NCBI RefSeq assembly: GCF_026625645.1
Contig: NZ_CP113056.1
Span: forward strand, 992,001-1,056,000
Length of the DNA: 64,000 nucleotides
Direction of reading: 5' to 3'
DNA from: Ancylobacter sp. SL191
GTDB taxonomy: Bacteria; Pseudomonadota; Alphaproteobacteria; Rhizobiales; Xanthobacteraceae
Shown: piece after piece, positions 48,855-60,115 of the stretch
Layout: the number at the start of each line of letters is the position of its first letter
Numbering within the stretch: the first letter of the stretch is position 1
Translations under genes and position numbers: made by a program
Notes under the pieces: model-generated
What the model was told of the DNA's origin: nothing
Seen by the model: the letters and a program-made list of their open reading frames with translations, nothing else
Database searches by the model: none

Positions 48855-49568
48855 TCAGGCGACCGCCAATTTCTGCAGATCGACGAGCTTGCCGATGCCC
48901 TTGCGGGCGAGGCCGAGCATCGCGGTGAACTCATCTTCCGTGAAGGGGGTCTTCTCGGCCGTGCCCTGCACCTCGACGAAGCCGCCGGTGCCGGTCATCA
49001 CGAAATTCACGTCCGTATCGGCCTGCGAATCCTCCGCATAGTCGAGATCGAGGCGCGGATCGCCATCGACGATGCCGCAGGACACCGCCGCCACATGATC
49101 GCGCAGCGGAATGGTCGGGATCATGCTGCGCGACTTCATCCAGCTCAGGCAGTCATGCAGCGCGATCCAGGCGCCGGTGATGGAGGCGGTGCGCGTGCCG
49201 CCATCGGCCTGGATCACGTCGCAGTCGATGGTTATCTGGCGCTCGCCGAGCTTTTCGAGGTCCACCACGGCGCGCAGCGAGCGGCCGATCAGGCGCTGGA
49301 TTTCCTGCGTGCGGCCGGACTGCTTTCCGGTCGAGGCTTCGCGGCGGGTGCGGTCATGGGTGGCGCGCGGCAGCATGCCGTATTCGGCCGTCACCCAGCC
49401 CCGGCCCTGCCCCTTCAGCCAGGGCGGCAGGCGCTCTTCCAGCGTGGCGGCGACCAGCACATGGGTCTCGCCGAACTTCACGAGGCAGGAGCCTTCCGCG
49501 TGACGCAGCACGCCGCGCTCGAAGCTGACGGCACGCATCTCGTCGGACGAGCGGCGGGAAGGGCGCAT
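48855..49568 (-). CDS. rph: Ribonuclease PH
   Basis: A phosphorolytic 3'-5' exoribonuclease of tRNA precursors; 237 residues. [80 protein letters not shown] and [20 protein letters not shown] match the family throughout. The frame is open upstream, but ATG 49568 has GGAG close before it and gives the usual length. It is divergent from hrcA, as in many alphaproteobacteria. Confidence 0.96.
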   Translation of the reverse strand: MRPSRRSSDEMRAVSFERGVLRHAEGSCLVKFGETHVLVAATLEERLPPWLKGQGRGWVTAEYGMLPRATHDRTRREASTGKQSGRTQEIQRLIGRSLRAVVDLEKLGERQITIDCDVIQADGGTRTASITGAWIALHDCLSWMKSRSMIPTIPLRDHVAAVSCGIVDGDPRLDLDYAEDSQADTDVNFVMTGTGGFVEVQGTAEKTPFTEDEFTAMLGLARKGIGKLVDLQKLAVA

Positions 49569-49716
49569 GGGAAACTCTCCTTGGCGTTGTGGCGCCCTTT
49601 TACGGGGGCGGGACAGGCCGCGCAATGACCGGCCCTCTCACCATCTCGGCCCAGCGCCTTGAATGGCGGCGCCGATTGCCGAAATATGGTGTCCGCATCT
49701 CTCAACAGGCAGCGCG

Positions 49717-50817
49717 ATGGCCCTCGATTCCCTGCTCTCCGCTTCCGCCCCGCAGCTCGCCCGTCTCGACGAGCGCTCGCGGGAGATTTTCCGCCAGATC
49801 GTCGAGACCTATCTCGCCACCGGCGAGCCGGCGGGCTCGCGCAATATTTCGCGCCTCATCCCGATGACGCTGTCGCCGGCCTCGGTGCGCAATGTCATGG
49901 CGGATCTGGAAGCGGCCGGGCTCATCTACGCCCCCCACACCAGCGCCGGGCGCCTGCCGACGGAGCTGGGGCTGCGCTTCTTCGTCGATGCGCTGCTCGA
50001 GATCGGCGACGTCTCCGAGGAGGAGCGCAACTCGATCGAGACGCAGGTGCGCGCGGCGGCGCAGGGGCAGACGGTGGACGGGGTGCTGGCGGAAGCCTCG
50101 AACCTGCTCTCCGGCCTCACCCGCGGCGCGGGCGTGGTGACCAGCACCAAGAGCGACGGGCGGCTGAAGCATATCGAGTTCGTGCCGCTCGATCCGACGC
50201 GGGCGCTGCTGATCCTGGTGTCGGAAGACGGCGAGGTCGAGAACCGCCTCGTGCCCCTGCCCGCCGGGCTGCCTTCCTCGGCGCTGGTCGAGGCGACGAA
50301 CTTCCTCAATGCCCGCACGCGCGGGCGAACCCTCGCCGAGCTGCGCAGCGAGGTGGAGCGCACCCTCGCCGCCCGGCGCGCCGAGCTCGACGAACTCACC
50401 GCGCGCCTGGTGGAAACGGGGCTCGCGAGCTGGTCCGGCGGCGACCGGGCCGACCGGCAGCTCATCGTGCGCGGCCAGACCCGTCTGCTGCACGATCTCC
50501 GGGCGATCGAGGATCTGGAGCGCATCCGCCTGCTGTTCGACGACCTCGAATCCAAGCAGGAGGTGGTCGATTTGCTCGGCCGGGCCGAGGAGGCGCAGGG
50601 CCTGCGCATCTTCATCGGCTCGGAGAACAAGCTGTTCTCGCTCTCCGGCTCCTCGACCATCGTCGCGCCCTATCGCGACGGGCAGGGCCGCGTGCTCGGC
50701 GTGCTCGGCGTCATCGGCCCGACACGGCTCAACTATGCCCGCATCGTCCCGATGGTCGATTTCACGGCACGGGTTGTGGGACGCGTGCTGAGCCGTTCGG
50801 GGTTTGACGCGGCTTGA
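49717..50817 (+). CDS. hrcA: Heat-inducible transcription repressor HrcA
   Basis: A 366-residue repressor of CIRCE-controlled chaperone genes. The N-terminal winged helix contains [20 protein letters not shown] and [20 protein letters not shown], with [20 protein letters not shown]. The GAF-like C-terminal part includes [20 protein letters not shown] and [23 protein letters not shown] 49717 ([20 protein letters not shown]) is preferred to an earlier in-frame start. No CIRCE inverted repeat was seen before hrcA or grpE, so its targets (groESL, for example) lie elsewhere. Confidence 0.95.
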   Translation: MALDSLLSASAPQLARLDERSREIFRQIVETYLATGEPAGSRNISRLIPMTLSPASVRNVMADLEAAGLIYAPHTSAGRLPTELGLRFFVDALLEIGDVSEEERNSIETQVRAAAQGQTVDGVLAEASNLLSGLTRGAGVVTSTKSDGRLKHIEFVPLDPTRALLILVSEDGEVENRLVPLPAGLPSSALVEATNFLNARTRGRTLAELRSEVERTLAARRAELDELTARLVETGLASWSGGDRADRQLIVRGQTRLLHDLRAIEDLERIRLLFDDLESKQEVVDLLGRAEEAQGLRIFIGSENKLFSLSGSSTIVAPYRDGQGRVLGVLGVIGPTRLNYARIVPMVDFTARVVGRVLSRSGFDAA

Positions 50818-50841
50818 TTTTTGCGGCCCGGAACCCGATAT
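50813..50841 (+). promoter_or_regulatory. Sigma-32-type promoter of grpE
   Basis: CTTG (50813-50816), 17 bp, then CCCGATAT (50834-50841) fits the RpoH pattern. It overlaps the hrcA stop codon and lies about 55 bp before the grpE ATG, so grpE can be heat-induced apart from hrcA. Confidence 0.6.
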
Positions 50842-50896
50842 GGCGGGCGACGATGGCGCCTGTCTGCGCCCGCCCGACATTTCCGACGAGGTACCG

Positions 50897-51505
50897 ATGA
50901 GCGAAGACACCCGCAATCCGGCGGAACAGCCCGAGACCCTGGCGAGCGTTCCTCCCGAGGCGAGCGACGCGCCGGGTGCGCCGGAAGATATCGCCGCCCA
51001 ACTCGCAGCCGACAATGAGCGCCTTCAAGGCGAGGTCGCGAGCTTGAAGGACAAGTTCCTGCGCGCCTTCGCCGAGGCCGACAATGTGCGCCGCCGCGCC
51101 GAGCGCGAGGTCGCCGACGCCAAGGTCTATGGCATTACCGGCTTTGCCCGCGACCTGCTGAACGTGGCGGATGATTTCGAGCGCGCGCTCGGCACCATCG
51201 ATCCGCAGGCGCGCGAGCAGGCGGATGGCACACTGAAGACCCTGCTCGACGGCATCGAGTTGACCTCCCGCGCCCTGAACCATGCCCTCACCAAGCATGG
51301 CGTCGCCCGCATCGAGGCGGAAGGCACGAAGTTCGACCCGAACCTGCATCAGGCCATGTTCGAGGTGCCGAACCCGGACGTGCCCTCGGGCACGGTCGTG
51401 CAGGTGGTGCAGCCCGGCTACACGATCGGCGGGCGCGTGTTGCGCCCGGCCATGGTCGGCGTTGCCAAGGGCGGCCCGAAGGCCGCCCCCGCCGGCGAGG
51501 GCTGA
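50897..51505 (+). CDS. grpE: Nucleotide exchange factor GrpE
   Basis: A 202-residue DnaK co-chaperone. A flexible acidic N-terminus precedes the long helix [60 protein letters not shown], and the beta domain [20 protein letters not shown] and [23 protein letters not shown] 50897 ([11 protein letters not shown]) is chosen. dnaK itself is not adjacent. It converges with the periplasmic protein gene after 7 bp. Confidence 0.95.
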   Translation: MSEDTRNPAEQPETLASVPPEASDAPGAPEDIAAQLAADNERLQGEVASLKDKFLRAFAEADNVRRRAEREVADAKVYGITGFARDLLNVADDFERALGTIDPQAREQADGTLKTLLDGIELTSRALNHALTKHGVARIEAEGTKFDPNLHQAMFEVPNPDVPSGTVVQVVQPGYTIGGRVLRPAMVGVAKGGPKAAPAGEG

Positions 51506-51512
51506 TACCCGA

Positions 51513-52475
51513 TCAGCGCAGTTCGATGCCGTCGCGCAAGGCGCGCATGGCATCGAACTCGGTGCCGAACATCGCTTCCGGCGCCACGCCCACCATGCGC
51601 AGATAGCCGGTGCGGCCGAAACGCAGCCATTGTGCCACCTTCACCGGCTTGCCCGACTGCTGGTCGAACGCCTTGCCCACGAGCTCGAAGCCGGGCTGTC
51701 CGCCGATACGCAGCGGCCCACCGCGCTCGACCCGCAATTCCTTCACGCCCGGCACCGACGAGATTGCCCGCTTGGCGAGGCTCTCGCGGTCATCCTCGCG
51801 TATCTCGCCGCGCGCGGCCGAAATGATGAAGAAGGGCTGGCCGGCGACGTCCACGGCCTTGCTGTCGGCGCCCTCGCCGCCCTTGACCTTGGCGAGCAGC
51901 ACGGCGGTGCCGCCCAGCACCTTGAGCACACGATAGCCCTCAAGATTGCCGATGGTGAAAGGCAGGCGGGCCAGAAGCTCCTCCTGGCTGGGCGGGACGC
52001 GCAGGGTCACGGTCTTCAGCGCCGCCTCGATCACCGCGTCGGGATATTTGGCGGAGGCCGTCTCGGGGAACTGGACCGTCACCATGGCGGTAAGATCCTT
52101 GCCACCGACCAGCAGGATCCACTTCTTCAGCGCCACCGGCCCGACACTCTGGAAACCGACGAGCAGCAGACCCTTCTCGCCACCGGGCAACGCCACATCG
52201 CGACGCTGCTCGATGGTCACGCCCTTGCTCTGCAAGGCCTCGGGCTCGAAGGTGCGGATGATGTCGGCATAGGCGGCCGGAGGCATTTCCAGCATCAGGA
52301 TCGCTGCCTTGGCCTCGCGGTCCTCAAGGCCGGCGACACCGGGAATCTCGCTCATGCCGGGGGGTGGGGCGATGCCGATCAGACCCTGATTGGGAAACAC
52401 GACCTGAGCCATGGCCGCGACGGGGGCGAGAAGAAGCAACAGGCTTCCGGCAAGGGCGCAGAGCTGACGGCGCAT
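51513..52475 (-). CDS. Conserved periplasmic protein, function unknown
   Basis: A 320-residue exported protein. A signal peptide of about 23 residues (QLCALAGSLLLLLAPVAAMA) precedes QVVFPNQGLIGIAPPPGM. The mature part is mixed alpha/beta, with no cysteines and no obvious catalytic motif (for example ALKKWILLVGGKDLTAMVTV and GYRVLKVLGGTAVLLAKV). I do not assign a family. It is transcribed away from alkB, the gap of 108 bp holding no further gene. Confidence 0.75.
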   Translation of the reverse strand: MRRQLCALAGSLLLLLAPVAAMAQVVFPNQGLIGIAPPPGMSEIPGVAGLEDREAKAAILMLEMPPAAYADIIRTFEPEALQSKGVTIEQRRDVALPGGEKGLLLVGFQSVGPVALKKWILLVGGKDLTAMVTVQFPETASAKYPDAVIEAALKTVTLRVPPSQEELLARLPFTIGNLEGYRVLKVLGGTAVLLAKVKGGEGADSKAVDVAGQPFFIISAARGEIREDDRESLAKRAISSVPGVKELRVERGGPLRIGGQPGFELVGKAFDQQSGKPVKVAQWLRFGRTGYLRMVGVAPEAMFGTEFDAMRALRDGIELR

Positions 52476-52583
52476 TCGGTATCCTTCGGCTGATGGCGGC
52501 TCGGACCGCCCGATCGCGGCCCCGGTCTTGGCGGGGCAGGCGAGGTTGGGGAGGATGACGTTGCTTTTATCCCTGTTCGAGCG

Positions 52584-53228
52584 TCAAGGCGGCGGAATCT
52601 CGCCGGCATCGCCCGGATTCACGCGCCGTAACGTCAGATTGATCCGGCCGGGCTGCTTCAGCAGGGTCGAACTGCCGGCGATAACGCGATCAATACCGTG
52701 AAAGGCGAGGCGGCTCGGCCCAGAGAGCACCAGCGCATCGCCCGATTCGAGGCGGATGGAGCGCGTGGCATCCTTGCGCGACGTGCCACCAATGCGGAAC
52801 ACCGCGGTATCCCCTAGCGAAAGCGACAGCACCGGAGCGGTAAACTCGCGCTCGTCGCGGTCCTGATGCAGCCCCATGCGGGCGCCGGGGGCGTACCAGT
52901 TGATCAGGCAGGCCTCGGGCGCGAGCGCCGTTTGCGCGAGTTCCGCCCAGGTGCGGGTGAGTACATCCGGCATGGCCGGCCAGGGCTCAAAGGTCTCGGG
53001 ATGCGTCGGCTGGTAGCGATAGCCGGTCTCGTCCGAGACCCAGCCGAGCGGTCCGCAATTGGACATGCGCACCGAAAAAGGCGTCCCGGTGCGCGGCATA
53101 CGGGGGGTGAACAGCGGCGCGCGGATGAGAATCTCCCGCAATTCCTCCGCCAGCGACTCCTGCCCTCCCCGGTCCAGCCACCCGGCCCACCACAGGCAAC
53201 CGGGCGCGATCTCGACCGGCGCCGCCAC
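52584..53228 (-). CDS. alkB: Alpha-ketoglutarate-dependent dioxygenase AlkB
   Basis: A 214-residue Fe(II)/2-oxoglutarate oxygenase that removes alkyl groups from 1-meA and 3-meC in DNA and RNA. The HxD iron motif is in [60 protein letters not shown] (distal His) and INLTLRR (2-oxoglutarate Arg) complete the site. It follows coaA by 1 bp, an odd pairing that is probably just operon packing. Confidence 0.92.
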   Translation of the reverse strand: MAAPVEIAPGCLWWAGWLDRGGQESLAEELREILIRAPLFTPRMPRTGTPFSVRMSNCGPLGWVSDETGYRYQPTHPETFEPWPAMPDVLTRTWAELAQTALAPEACLINWYAPGARMGLHQDRDEREFTAPVLSLSLGDTAVFRIGGTSRKDATRSIRLESGDALVLSGPSRLAFHGIDRVIAGSSTLLKQPGRINLTLRRVNPGDAGEIPPP

Positions 53229-53229
53229 G

Positions 53230-54189
53230 CTAGAGCTTCCTCAGCGCGACCGCCTCGACCTCGTGGTCGCCGCCCTTGCGCAGGATGAGGTCGGCGCGCT
53301 GGCGGGTCGGCAGGATGTTGTCGCGCAGATTTACGAGGTTGATGGTGCGCCAGATGCCGCGCGCCGTCGCATCGGCCTCGGCGTCGGAAATACCGGCATA
53401 ACGGTGGAAATAGGCCGCCGGGTCGCGGAAGGCGGTCTCGCGCAGCCGCATGAAGCGCCGGACATACCAGCGCTCGAGGATCGCCTCGTCGGCGTCGATA
53501 TAGATCTTGAAGTCGAAGAAATCGGAGACGAAGGGGATGCCCTTGCCATCCTTCGGCGGGCGACTGGTCTGCAGCACGTTCAGCCCCTCGACGATCAGGA
53601 TGTCCGGCTGGTCGACCTCGACCATCTCATTGGGCTTCACGTCATAATGGAAGTGGCTGTAGAGCGGCGCGCGCACCGGGCGCCGGCCGGCCTTGATGTC
53701 CGACAGGAAGTGCAGCAGCGCCGGCAGGTCGTAGCTTTCGGGGAAACCCTTGCGGCCCATCAGCCCCTCTTCCTGGAGGACGGCATTGGGCAGAAGGAAG
53801 CCATCGGTGGTGACGAGGGCCACCTTCGGCGTGTTCGGCCAACGCGCCAGCAGCGCCTGCAGCACGCGGGAGGTGGTGGACTTGCCCACCGCCACCGAGC
53901 CGGCGACACCGATGATATAGGGCATCTTGCCGTTCTCTTCCGGGCCGAGGAATTTCTGCATGGCGCGGAACAGCTTCTGCGCGGCGCCCACATACATGGA
54001 CAGCAGGCGCGAGAGCGGCAGGTAGATTTCCTCGATCTCGGCGATCGACAGCCGGTCATTGAGGCCCTGAAGCCGGACGATTTCCTCGGGCTTCAGCGGC
54101 TGCGGCGTGTCGGCGCGCAGCGCTGCCCATTCGGCACGCGAAAAATTGCGGAAGGGGGACAGGCCCCCCTCGTCGAGCTTCATGTCCAT
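53230..54189 (-). CDS. coaA: Type I pantothenate kinase
   Basis: The first, regulated step of CoA synthesis; 319 residues. The P-loop is [80 protein letters not shown] and IVEGLNVLQ are the expected motifs. In alphaproteobacteria coaA commonly follows hisE, as here across 132 bp on the same strand. Confidence 0.96.
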   Translation of the reverse strand: MDMKLDEGGLSPFRNFSRAEWAALRADTPQPLKPEEIVRLQGLNDRLSIAEIEEIYLPLSRLLSMYVGAAQKLFRAMQKFLGPEENGKMPYIIGVAGSVAVGKSTTSRVLQALLARWPNTPKVALVTTDGFLLPNAVLQEEGLMGRKGFPESYDLPALLHFLSDIKAGRRPVRAPLYSHFHYDVKPNEMVEVDQPDILIVEGLNVLQTSRPPKDGKGIPFVSDFFDFKIYIDADEAILERWYVRRFMRLRETAFRDPAAYFHRYAGISDAEADATARGIWRTINLVNLRDNILPTRQRADLILRKGGDHEVEAVALRKL

Positions 54190-54321
54190 TGGCGCGTTTC
54201 CCGGTCATTCACCCGGACATTTTTGCCGCCGGGCGTTGGTAGACCGTATACCAGAAAGGAGCGCCCGGTGATACCGCGCCGGCAGGCGGACGAAACGCCG
54301 GCTGCCGCCGGCGTCATGCCG

Positions 54322-54657
54322 TCAGCCCTTCGGGCGGGAGGCCTTCTCTTCCAGCCCGGACTGGCCGGTCCGACGACCCAATTCCGCATAAACGTCGTCC
54401 AGTGGCACGCCGCGCGCCTGCAAGAGAACCGCGAGATGATAGAGAAGATCCGCCGCTTCGGAAACGACGGCTTTGGTATCGCCCGATACCGCCGCCAACG
54501 CGGTCTCGACCGCTTCCTCGCCAAGCTTCTGCGCGCATTTGGCGACGCCCTTGGCGAGAAGGGAGCGCGTGTAGGACGTTTCCGTCGATGCCGCCGCGCG
54601 CTGCGCGACAATGGCGGCGAGGTCCTCGAGGCTCACGCGCGGGCTCGTCTCGGTCAT
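54322..54657 (-). CDS. hisE: Phosphoribosyl-ATP diphosphatase
   Basis: The second step of histidine synthesis. The 111-residue protein has the MazG-like helical fold: [60 protein letters not shown]. The catalytic EExxE/D pattern is present. It overlaps hisF by 4 bp at the 3' end of the hisB-DUF2628-hisH-hisA-hisF-hisE operon. Confidence 0.96.
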   Translation of the reverse strand: MTETSPRVSLEDLAAIVAQRAAASTETSYTRSLLAKGVAKCAQKLGEEAVETALAAVSGDTKAVVSEAADLLYHLAVLLQARGVPLDDVYAELGRRTGQSGLEEKASRPKG

Positions 54658-55448
54658 AGCTCACCCTCGGAACCCGCGGCATCGCGGACCGGCAGACCGG
54701 CCTGCGCCAGGCGCTGCTTGGCGGCACCGATGGTGAAGGTGCCGAAATGGAAGATGGAGGCCGCGAGCACGGCGGACGCCCCGCCCTCGCGGATGCCGTC
54801 AACGAGATGGTCGAGCGTGCCGACACCGCCGGAGGCGATCACCGGGACCGGCACGGCATCGGAGATGGCGCGGGTCAGCTTCAGGTCGAAGCCCTCGCCC
54901 GTGCCGTCGCGGTCCATGGAGGTGAGGAGGATTTCGCCGGCGCCGAGCGCCACGACTTCCTTCGCGTACTCCACCGCGTCGATGCCGGTGCGGTTGCGCC
55001 CGCCATGGGTGAAGATCTCCCAGCGGTCGGGCTCGCCCTCGGCCGACACCTTCTTGGCGTCGATGGCGACGACAATGCACTGCTCGCCGAATTTTTCCGC
55101 CGCCTCGCGCACGAATTCGCGCCGGTTCACGGCAGCGGTGTTGATCGACACCTTGTCGGCGCCGGCGTTGAGGAGCGCCCGGATGTCCTCCACCGTGCGC
55201 ACGCCGCCGCCAACCGTGAGGGGCATGAAGCACTGCTCGGCGGTGCGGCTCACCACATCGATCAGCGTGCTGCGCGCCTCGACGCTGGCGGTGATGTCGA
55301 GGAAGCACAGCTCGTCCGCGCCCGCCGCGTCATAGGCCTTGGCGGCTTCCACGGGATCGCCCGCGTCGCGCAGATCGACGAACTTCACGCCCTTGACGAC
55401 GCGCCCGTCCTTCACGTCGAGGCAGGGGATGACGCGAACCTTGAGCAT
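54654..55448 (-). CDS. hisF: Imidazole glycerol phosphate synthase subunit HisF
   Basis: The cyclase half of IGP synthase, working with HisH. The 264-residue TIM barrel has [20 protein letters not shown] (catalytic Asp), [63 protein letters not shown] (second Asp) and IASGGVG. ATG 55448 gives the family N-terminus. An earlier ATG at 55478 overlaps the hisA stop as ATGA and would add ten residues; it cannot be ruled out. Confidence 0.96.
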   Translation of the reverse strand: MLKVRVIPCLDVKDGRVVKGVKFVDLRDAGDPVEAAKAYDAAGADELCFLDITASVEARSTLIDVVSRTAEQCFMPLTVGGGVRTVEDIRALLNAGADKVSINTAAVNRREFVREAAEKFGEQCIVVAIDAKKVSAEGEPDRWEIFTHGGRNRTGIDAVEYAKEVVALGAGEILLTSMDRDGTGEGFDLKLTRAISDAVPVPVIASGGVGTLDHLVDGIREGGASAVLAASIFHFGTFTIGAAKQRLAQAGLPVRDAAGSEGEL

Positions 55449-55474
55449 GGAATCCCCGCTGGACCTTGCGTCGC

Positions 55475-56218
55475 TCATGCCGGAAGCCCCGCCACCAGCG
55501 CCAGCGCGGCGCGCGGGTCGAGCCGGCCATCATAGAGCGCGCGGCCGGTAATGGCGCCTTCGAGCTTGCGCGCGCGCGGCTCCAGCAGCGCCTTCACATC
55601 GTCCAGCGAGGCGAGGCCACCGGAGGCGATGACGGGAATCGAGATCGCCTCGGCGAGCGCTATGGTGGCGTCGAGATTCAGGCCCTTGAGCAGGCCGTCG
55701 CGGGCGATGTCGGTGTAGATGATGGCAGAGACGCCGGCATCCTCGAAACGCTGGGCCAGCTCCAGCGCGGTAAGGTCGGAGGTCTCGGCCCAGCCTTCCA
55801 CCGCGACGCGCCCGTCCTTGGCATCAAGGCCCACCGCGACGCGGCCGGGATGGAGGCGCGCGGCTTCCTTCACGAAAGCGGGGTCACGCACGGCGGCGGT
55901 GCCGAGAATCACGCGGGTGATGCCCTTGGACAGCCAGCCTTCCACCGCCGCGAGATCGCGGATACCACCGCCGAGCTGCACCGGCATGGCGATGGTCTCG
56001 AGGATGCGCTCCACCGCCTGCGCGTTCACCGCCTTGCCGGCGAAGGCGCCGTCGAGATCGACGATGTGCAGATAGCGGAAGCCCTGCTCCTCGAACTGCG
56101 CCGCCTGCTGGGCGGGGTCATGGTTGAAGATGGTGGCGCGCGCCATGTCGCCCTGCTGCAGGCGCACGCACTTGCCGTCCTTGAGATCGATGGCGGGAAA
56201 GAGGATCACGGCGCCCAC
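55475..56218 (-). CDS. hisA: HisA, ProFAR isomerase
   Basis: A 247-residue TIM-barrel isomerase of histidine synthesis. [20 protein letters not shown] (catalytic Asp), [59 protein letters not shown] and [17 protein letters not shown] (second Asp) are intact. It overlaps hisH by 13 bp. Confidence 0.96.
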   Translation of the reverse strand: MGAVILFPAIDLKDGKCVRLQQGDMARATIFNHDPAQQAAQFEEQGFRYLHIVDLDGAFAGKAVNAQAVERILETIAMPVQLGGGIRDLAAVEGWLSKGITRVILGTAAVRDPAFVKEAARLHPGRVAVGLDAKDGRVAVEGWAETSDLTALELAQRFEDAGVSAIIYTDIARDGLLKGLNLDATIALAEAISIPVIASGGLASLDDVKALLEPRARKLEGAITGRALYDGRLDPRAALALVAGLPA

Positions 56219-56868
56219 TTCAGGAAATTGGCGAGAAGGGCAAGGCCGAGGCGCTGGCTCTTCTCGGGATGGAACTGCGTGCCGGCGATGTTGTCGCGGC
56301 CGACCACCGCGGTGATCTTGCCGGCATAGTCGCTGGTGGCGATGAGGTCGTCCGGTCGTGCCACGGTGAGGTGGTAGGAATGGACGAAATAGGCGTCGAG
56401 GCCCTGCGGCCCGGTCGGGATGCCCGTCAGGATGGGATGGGGCCGCGCGAGCTCGAGCGAGTTCCAGCCCATATGCGGGATCTTCAGGGTGGGATCGGCG
56501 GGGGTGATCTTCACCACATCGCCCTCGATCCAGCCGAGCCCCTCCGTCACCCCATGCTCATGCCCGCGCGAGGCCATGAGCTGGAGGCCGACGCAGATGC
56601 CGAGGAACGGACGCCCCTTGTCGATCACCGCCTCGCTCAGCGCCTCGACGAGTCCCGGCACATTATCGAGCCCACGCCGGCAATCGGCATAGGCCCCGAC
56701 GCCGGGCAGCACGATGCGGTCGGCGGTGCGGATCACGTCCGGGTCTGCGGTGACGAGCACCGTCGCGTTGCTGCCACCCTCGCGGGCGGCGCGCTCCAGC
56801 GCCTTGGCGGCGGAGTGGAGATTGCCCGATCCATAATCGATAAGGGCGACGGGGGCGGGCGGCATCAA
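56206..56868 (-). CDS. hisH: Imidazole glycerol phosphate synthase subunit HisH
   Basis: The glutaminase half of IGP synthase; 220 residues. [20 protein letters not shown] opens the class I amidotransferase fold. The nucleophile elbow is [20 protein letters not shown] (Cys). The His-Glu pair is in [20 protein letters not shown]. It overlaps DUF2628 by 4 bp and hisA by 13 bp. Confidence 0.96.
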   Translation of the reverse strand: MMPPAPVALIDYGSGNLHSAAKALERAAREGGSNATVLVTADPDVIRTADRIVLPGVGAYADCRRGLDNVPGLVEALSEAVIDKGRPFLGICVGLQLMASRGHEHGVTEGLGWIEGDVVKITPADPTLKIPHMGWNSLELARPHPILTGIPTGPQGLDAYFVHSYHLTVARPDDLIATSDYAGKITAVVGRDNIAGTQFHPEKSQRLGLALLANFLKWAP

Positions 56869-57347
56869 CGGCTTGCCTCCGGGAAGAGTCCAAGAATAGG
56901 CGCCCGGTCGGCGCGGGACGGCGGGTCCATCCGGCGCGGCAGGGATGTGCCAGAGAGGGTGGAGGCGCTGCCCATGCGGGCCGCGAAATAGCGCTGCTCG
57001 GCCGCCTCAAAATTCGGCGCGACCACGGCACCTATCTCCTCATGGCCGGTGCGGAGCAGCTTGGCCCGGCGCAAACCCGGCAGCAGCACCGCGACGGCGA
57101 GATTGGCGACGAGAAGAAGCACCAGCCCGTCATCGACATCCAGCGCGTGCAGACCGGCGGCAAAGCCGGCCTGAAGGGCGAGATAGCCGATCAGCGCCAG
57201 CCAGAGACCGTGCCGCAGCAGCACGAGCGGGGCGAGCAGCAGCGCGCTCCAGGCGAAGCGTTCCGGCACGAAGACCACCGCCTCCGCCCAGTCGCCGGTG
57301 CGGGCTTCCTCAAGCTCTTCCGGCTCGAAAACCGTCCAGACTGCCAT
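56865..57347 (-). CDS. DUF2628 domain-containing membrane protein
   Basis: A 160-residue protein with two or three membrane helices ([40 protein letters not shown]). It starts [30 protein letters not shown], as in the family. The C-terminal 30 residues are Pro/Arg-rich and poorly ordered. The family regularly sits between hisB and hisH in Hyphomicrobiales. It has no known role in histidine synthesis. Confidence 0.88.
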   Translation of the reverse strand: MAVWTVFEPEELEEARTGDWAEAVVFVPERFAWSALLLAPLVLLRHGLWLALIGYLALQAGFAAGLHALDVDDGLVLLLVANLAVAVLLPGLRRAKLLRTGHEEIGAVVAPNFEAAEQRYFAARMGSASTLSGTSLPRRMDPPSRADRAPILGLFPEASR

Positions 57348-57349
57348 GC

Positions 57350-57943
57350 TCAGCCTCCGAGGCTGCCCTTGGTCGAGGGGATTTCCCCCGCCGCTGCCGG
57401 ATCGATGGCCACGGCCATGCGCAGCGCGCGCGCCAGCCCCTTGAAGCAGCTCTCGGCGATGTGGTGCGCATTGGCGCCATAGAGCGTCTCGACATGCAGG
57501 GTCAGACCCGCATTGATGGCAAAGGCCTGGAAGAACTCGCGCACCAGCTCCGTGTCGAACTCACCGATCTTGGCCACCGCGAATTCGGTGCGGAACACGA
57601 GGAAGGGCCGGCCGGAAATGTCGAGGGCGACGCGGGTCAGCGTTTCGTCCATTGGCAGATGCAGGCTGGCATAGCGGGTGATGCCACGCATATCGCCCAG
57701 CGCCTGCCGTACCGCCTGACCGAGGGCGATGCCGACATCCTCCACCGTGTGGTGGAAATCGATGTGCAGATCCCCCGTCGCCTCGATCTGCATGTCGATG
57801 CGCGAATGGCGCGCGAGCAGATCCAGCATGTGGTCGAAGAAGCCAACGCCGGTGGCGACAGATGCCTTGCCGGTGCCGTCGAGATCGACGGCGAGGCGGA
57901 TCTGCGTTTCCTTGGTGGCGCGGGTGATGCTGGCCTGACGCAT
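57350..57943 (-). CDS. hisB: Imidazoleglycerol-phosphate dehydratase
   Basis: A manganese enzyme of 197 residues, monofunctional (no phosphatase half). [60 protein letters not shown] (metal His), [20 protein letters not shown] and [20 protein letters not shown] are present. It heads the his operon, 2 bp before DUF2628, and is divergent from hslV across 130 bp. Confidence 0.96.
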   Translation of the reverse strand: MRQASITRATKETQIRLAVDLDGTGKASVATGVGFFDHMLDLLARHSRIDMQIEATGDLHIDFHHTVEDVGIALGQAVRQALGDMRGITRYASLHLPMDETLTRVALDISGRPFLVFRTEFAVAKIGEFDTELVREFFQAFAINAGLTLHVETLYGANAHHIAESCFKGLARALRMAVAIDPAAAGEIPSTKGSLGG

Positions 57944-58073
57944 GATGGGGCTCCGAAAGAGCCGGCGTCTTAGCAGCTAAGGCGTAGCGGCGCCATATGC
58001 GTGGTCCATAGGCCGGCGGACGTTGCGCTGGCGTGGCGAGGCCTTAAGTAAGGGTTCTCGACCGGAGCCCCGC

Positions 58074-58622
58074 ATGACGACCCATTCTCCCGACACGATC
58101 TACGGCACCACCATCGTTTCCGTCCGCTCCGGCGGGCGCGTCGCCATTGGTGGCGATGGGCAGGTGACGCTCGGCAACACCGTGATGAAGTCGAATGCGC
58201 GCAAGGTCCGCCGGCTCGGCAAGGGCGACGTGATCGGCGGCTTTGCCGGCGCGACCGCCGACGCCTTTACCCTGTTCGAGCGCCTCGAAGCCAAGCTGGA
58301 GCAGTATCCCGGCCAGCTCCAGCGCGCCGCCGTCGAACTCGCCAAGGACTGGCGCACCGACCGCTATCTGCGCCGCCTGGAAGCGATGATGATCGTCGCG
58401 GATGCCAACATCACGCTGGTACTCACCGGAACCGGCGACGTGCTGGAGCCGGAGAACGGCATCGCCGCCATCGGCTCGGGCGGGGGTTTCGCGCTTGCCG
58501 CCGCGCGGGCGCTCGCTGACAGCGGGCAGGAGCCGGAGGCCATCGTGCGCAAGAGCCTCGGCATCGCCGCCGAGATCTGCATCTACACCAACGGCAATCT
58601 GGTGGTCGAAACCATCGGCTAG
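58074..58622 (+). CDS. hslV: ATP-dependent protease subunit HslV
   Basis: The 182-residue threonine protease of the HslUV complex. After processing, Thr starts the [20 protein letters not shown] sequence. [40 protein letters not shown] and GNLVVETIG follow. ATG 58074 has CGGAG 5 nt upstream. hslU lies 140 bp downstream, the gap containing a palindromic repeat. Confidence 0.96.
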   Translation: MTTHSPDTIYGTTIVSVRSGGRVAIGGDGQVTLGNTVMKSNARKVRRLGKGDVIGGFAGATADAFTLFERLEAKLEQYPGQLQRAAVELAKDWRTDRYLRRLEAMMIVADANITLVLTGTGDVLEPENGIAAIGSGGGFALAAARALADSGQEPEAIVRKSLGIAAEICIYTNGNLVVETIG

Positions 58623-58634
58623 GCCATGGGATGC

Positions 58635-58737
58635 GTCATCCCGGACGCCGAAGGCAATCCGGGATCGTTATCCCGCCCTGCACCAGGATCGGAATGCGAT
58701 CCCGGCTCCACGCCCTTCGGGGGCAACCGGGATGTCG
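58635..58737. repeat. Palindromic repeat inside hslV-hslU gap
   Basis: GTCATCCCGGACGCCGAAGG and the inverted ATCCCGGCTCCACGCCCTTC arms form the same kind of unit as at 4346 and 40260, here single and diverged. It separates hslV from hslU, which are otherwise expected to be co-transcribed. Confidence 0.7.
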
Positions 58738-58762
58738 GCGCCAACGGAAAAGACCGGACGTC

Positions 58763-60073
58763 ATGACCAATTTCTCCCCCCGTGAAATCGTCTCCGAGCT
58801 CGATCGCTACATCGTCGGCCAGCACAAGGCGAAGCGCGCCGTCGCCATCGCCCTGCGCAACCGCTGGCGCCGCCAGCAGCTGGAAGGCCATCTGCGCGAG
58901 GAGGTGATGCCGAAGAACATCCTGATGATCGGCCCCACCGGCGTCGGCAAGACGGAAATCTCCCGCCGCCTCGCCAAGCTCGCGGGGGCGCCCTTCCTCA
59001 AGGTCGAGGCGACCAAGTTCACCGAGGTCGGCTATGTCGGCCGCGATGTCGAACAGATCGTGCGCGATCTCGTCGAGATCGGCATCGGCTTGGTGCGCGA
59101 GGTCCGGCGCAAGGGCGTCGAGGCCAAGGCGCATCTGGCTGCCGAGGAGCGAGTGCTCGACGCGCTGGTCGGCGCCACCGCCTCGCCCGGCACGCGCGAG
59201 AGCTTCCGCAAGAAGCTGCGCGACGGGCTGATGGACGACAAGGAAATCGAGGTCGAGATCGCCTCCGGCGGTGGCCAGGGCATGCCGATGTTCGAAATCC
59301 CCGGCATGCCCGGCGCGCAGATGGGCGCCATCTCCATCGGCGACATGCTCGGCAAGGCCTTTGGCGGGCGCTCCAAGCCGCGCCGCGTCACCGTGCGCGA
59401 CGCCCACCCTCTGCTGCTGTCGGAAGAGGCCGACAAGCTGATCGACCAGGACGCCATCGTGCAGGAAGCGATCCGCACCGTGGAGGAGAACGGCATCGTC
59501 TTCCTCGACGAGATCGACAAGATCGCTGGCTCCGAGCGGCGCGGCGGGGCGGATGTCTCGCGCGAGGGCGTGCAGCGCGACCTGCTGCCGCTCATTGAGG
59601 GTACGACCGTCTCGACCAAGCACGGCCCGGTGAAGACCGACCATATCCTGTTCATCGCCTCGGGCGCGTTCCATGTGTCGAAGCCCTCGGACCTGCTCCC
59701 CGAGCTTCAGGGCCGCCTGCCGATCCGGGTCGAGCTGGAAGCGCTGAGCCGCGAAGACTTCAAGCGCATCCTGACCGAGACCGAGGCGAGCCTGGTCAAG
59801 CAGTCGGTGGCGCTGATGGGCACGGAAGGGGTGACGCTGACCATCACCGAGGATGCGGTCGAGGCCATCGCCGATGTCGCGGTGCAGGTGAACTCGACGG
59901 TGGAGAATATCGGTGCCCGGCGGCTTCAGACGGTGATCGAGCGGGTGCTGGACGAACTGTCCTTCAACGCCTCGGACAAATCCGGTGAGTCCGTGACGGT
60001 TGACGGCGCCTATGTGCGCGAGCGGGTCGCGGACCTCGCCGGCAACGCCGATCTCAGCCGCTACATCCTGTGA
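58763..60073 (+). CDS. hslU: ATP-dependent protease ATPase subunit HslU
   Basis: A 436-residue AAA+ unfoldase partner of Hsl[21 protein letters not shown], Walker [21 protein letters not shown], the pore-loop region [19 protein letters not shown], Walker [15 protein letters not shown] and the sensor [17 protein letters not shown] are intact. The C-terminus is SRYIL, matching the HslU tail that inserts into HslV. ATG 58763 is chosen; the earlier frame runs through the repeat. Confidence 0.96.
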   Translation: MTNFSPREIVSELDRYIVGQHKAKRAVAIALRNRWRRQQLEGHLREEVMPKNILMIGPTGVGKTEISRRLAKLAGAPFLKVEATKFTEVGYVGRDVEQIVRDLVEIGIGLVREVRRKGVEAKAHLAAEERVLDALVGATASPGTRESFRKKLRDGLMDDKEIEVEIASGGGQGMPMFEIPGMPGAQMGAISIGDMLGKAFGGRSKPRRVTVRDAHPLLLSEEADKLIDQDAIVQEAIRTVEENGIVFLDEIDKIAGSERRGGADVSREGVQRDLLPLIEGTTVSTKHGPVKTDHILFIASGAFHVSKPSDLLPELQGRLPIRVELEALSREDFKRILTETEASLVKQSVALMGTEGVTLTITEDAVEAIADVAVQVNSTVENIGARRLQTVIERVLDELSFNASDKSGESVTVDGAYVRERVADLAGNADLSRYIL

Positions 60074-60115
60074 TTGGAAGGACGATTCGGAAGCGGAACG
60101 GCGGTTAACCCTGCA

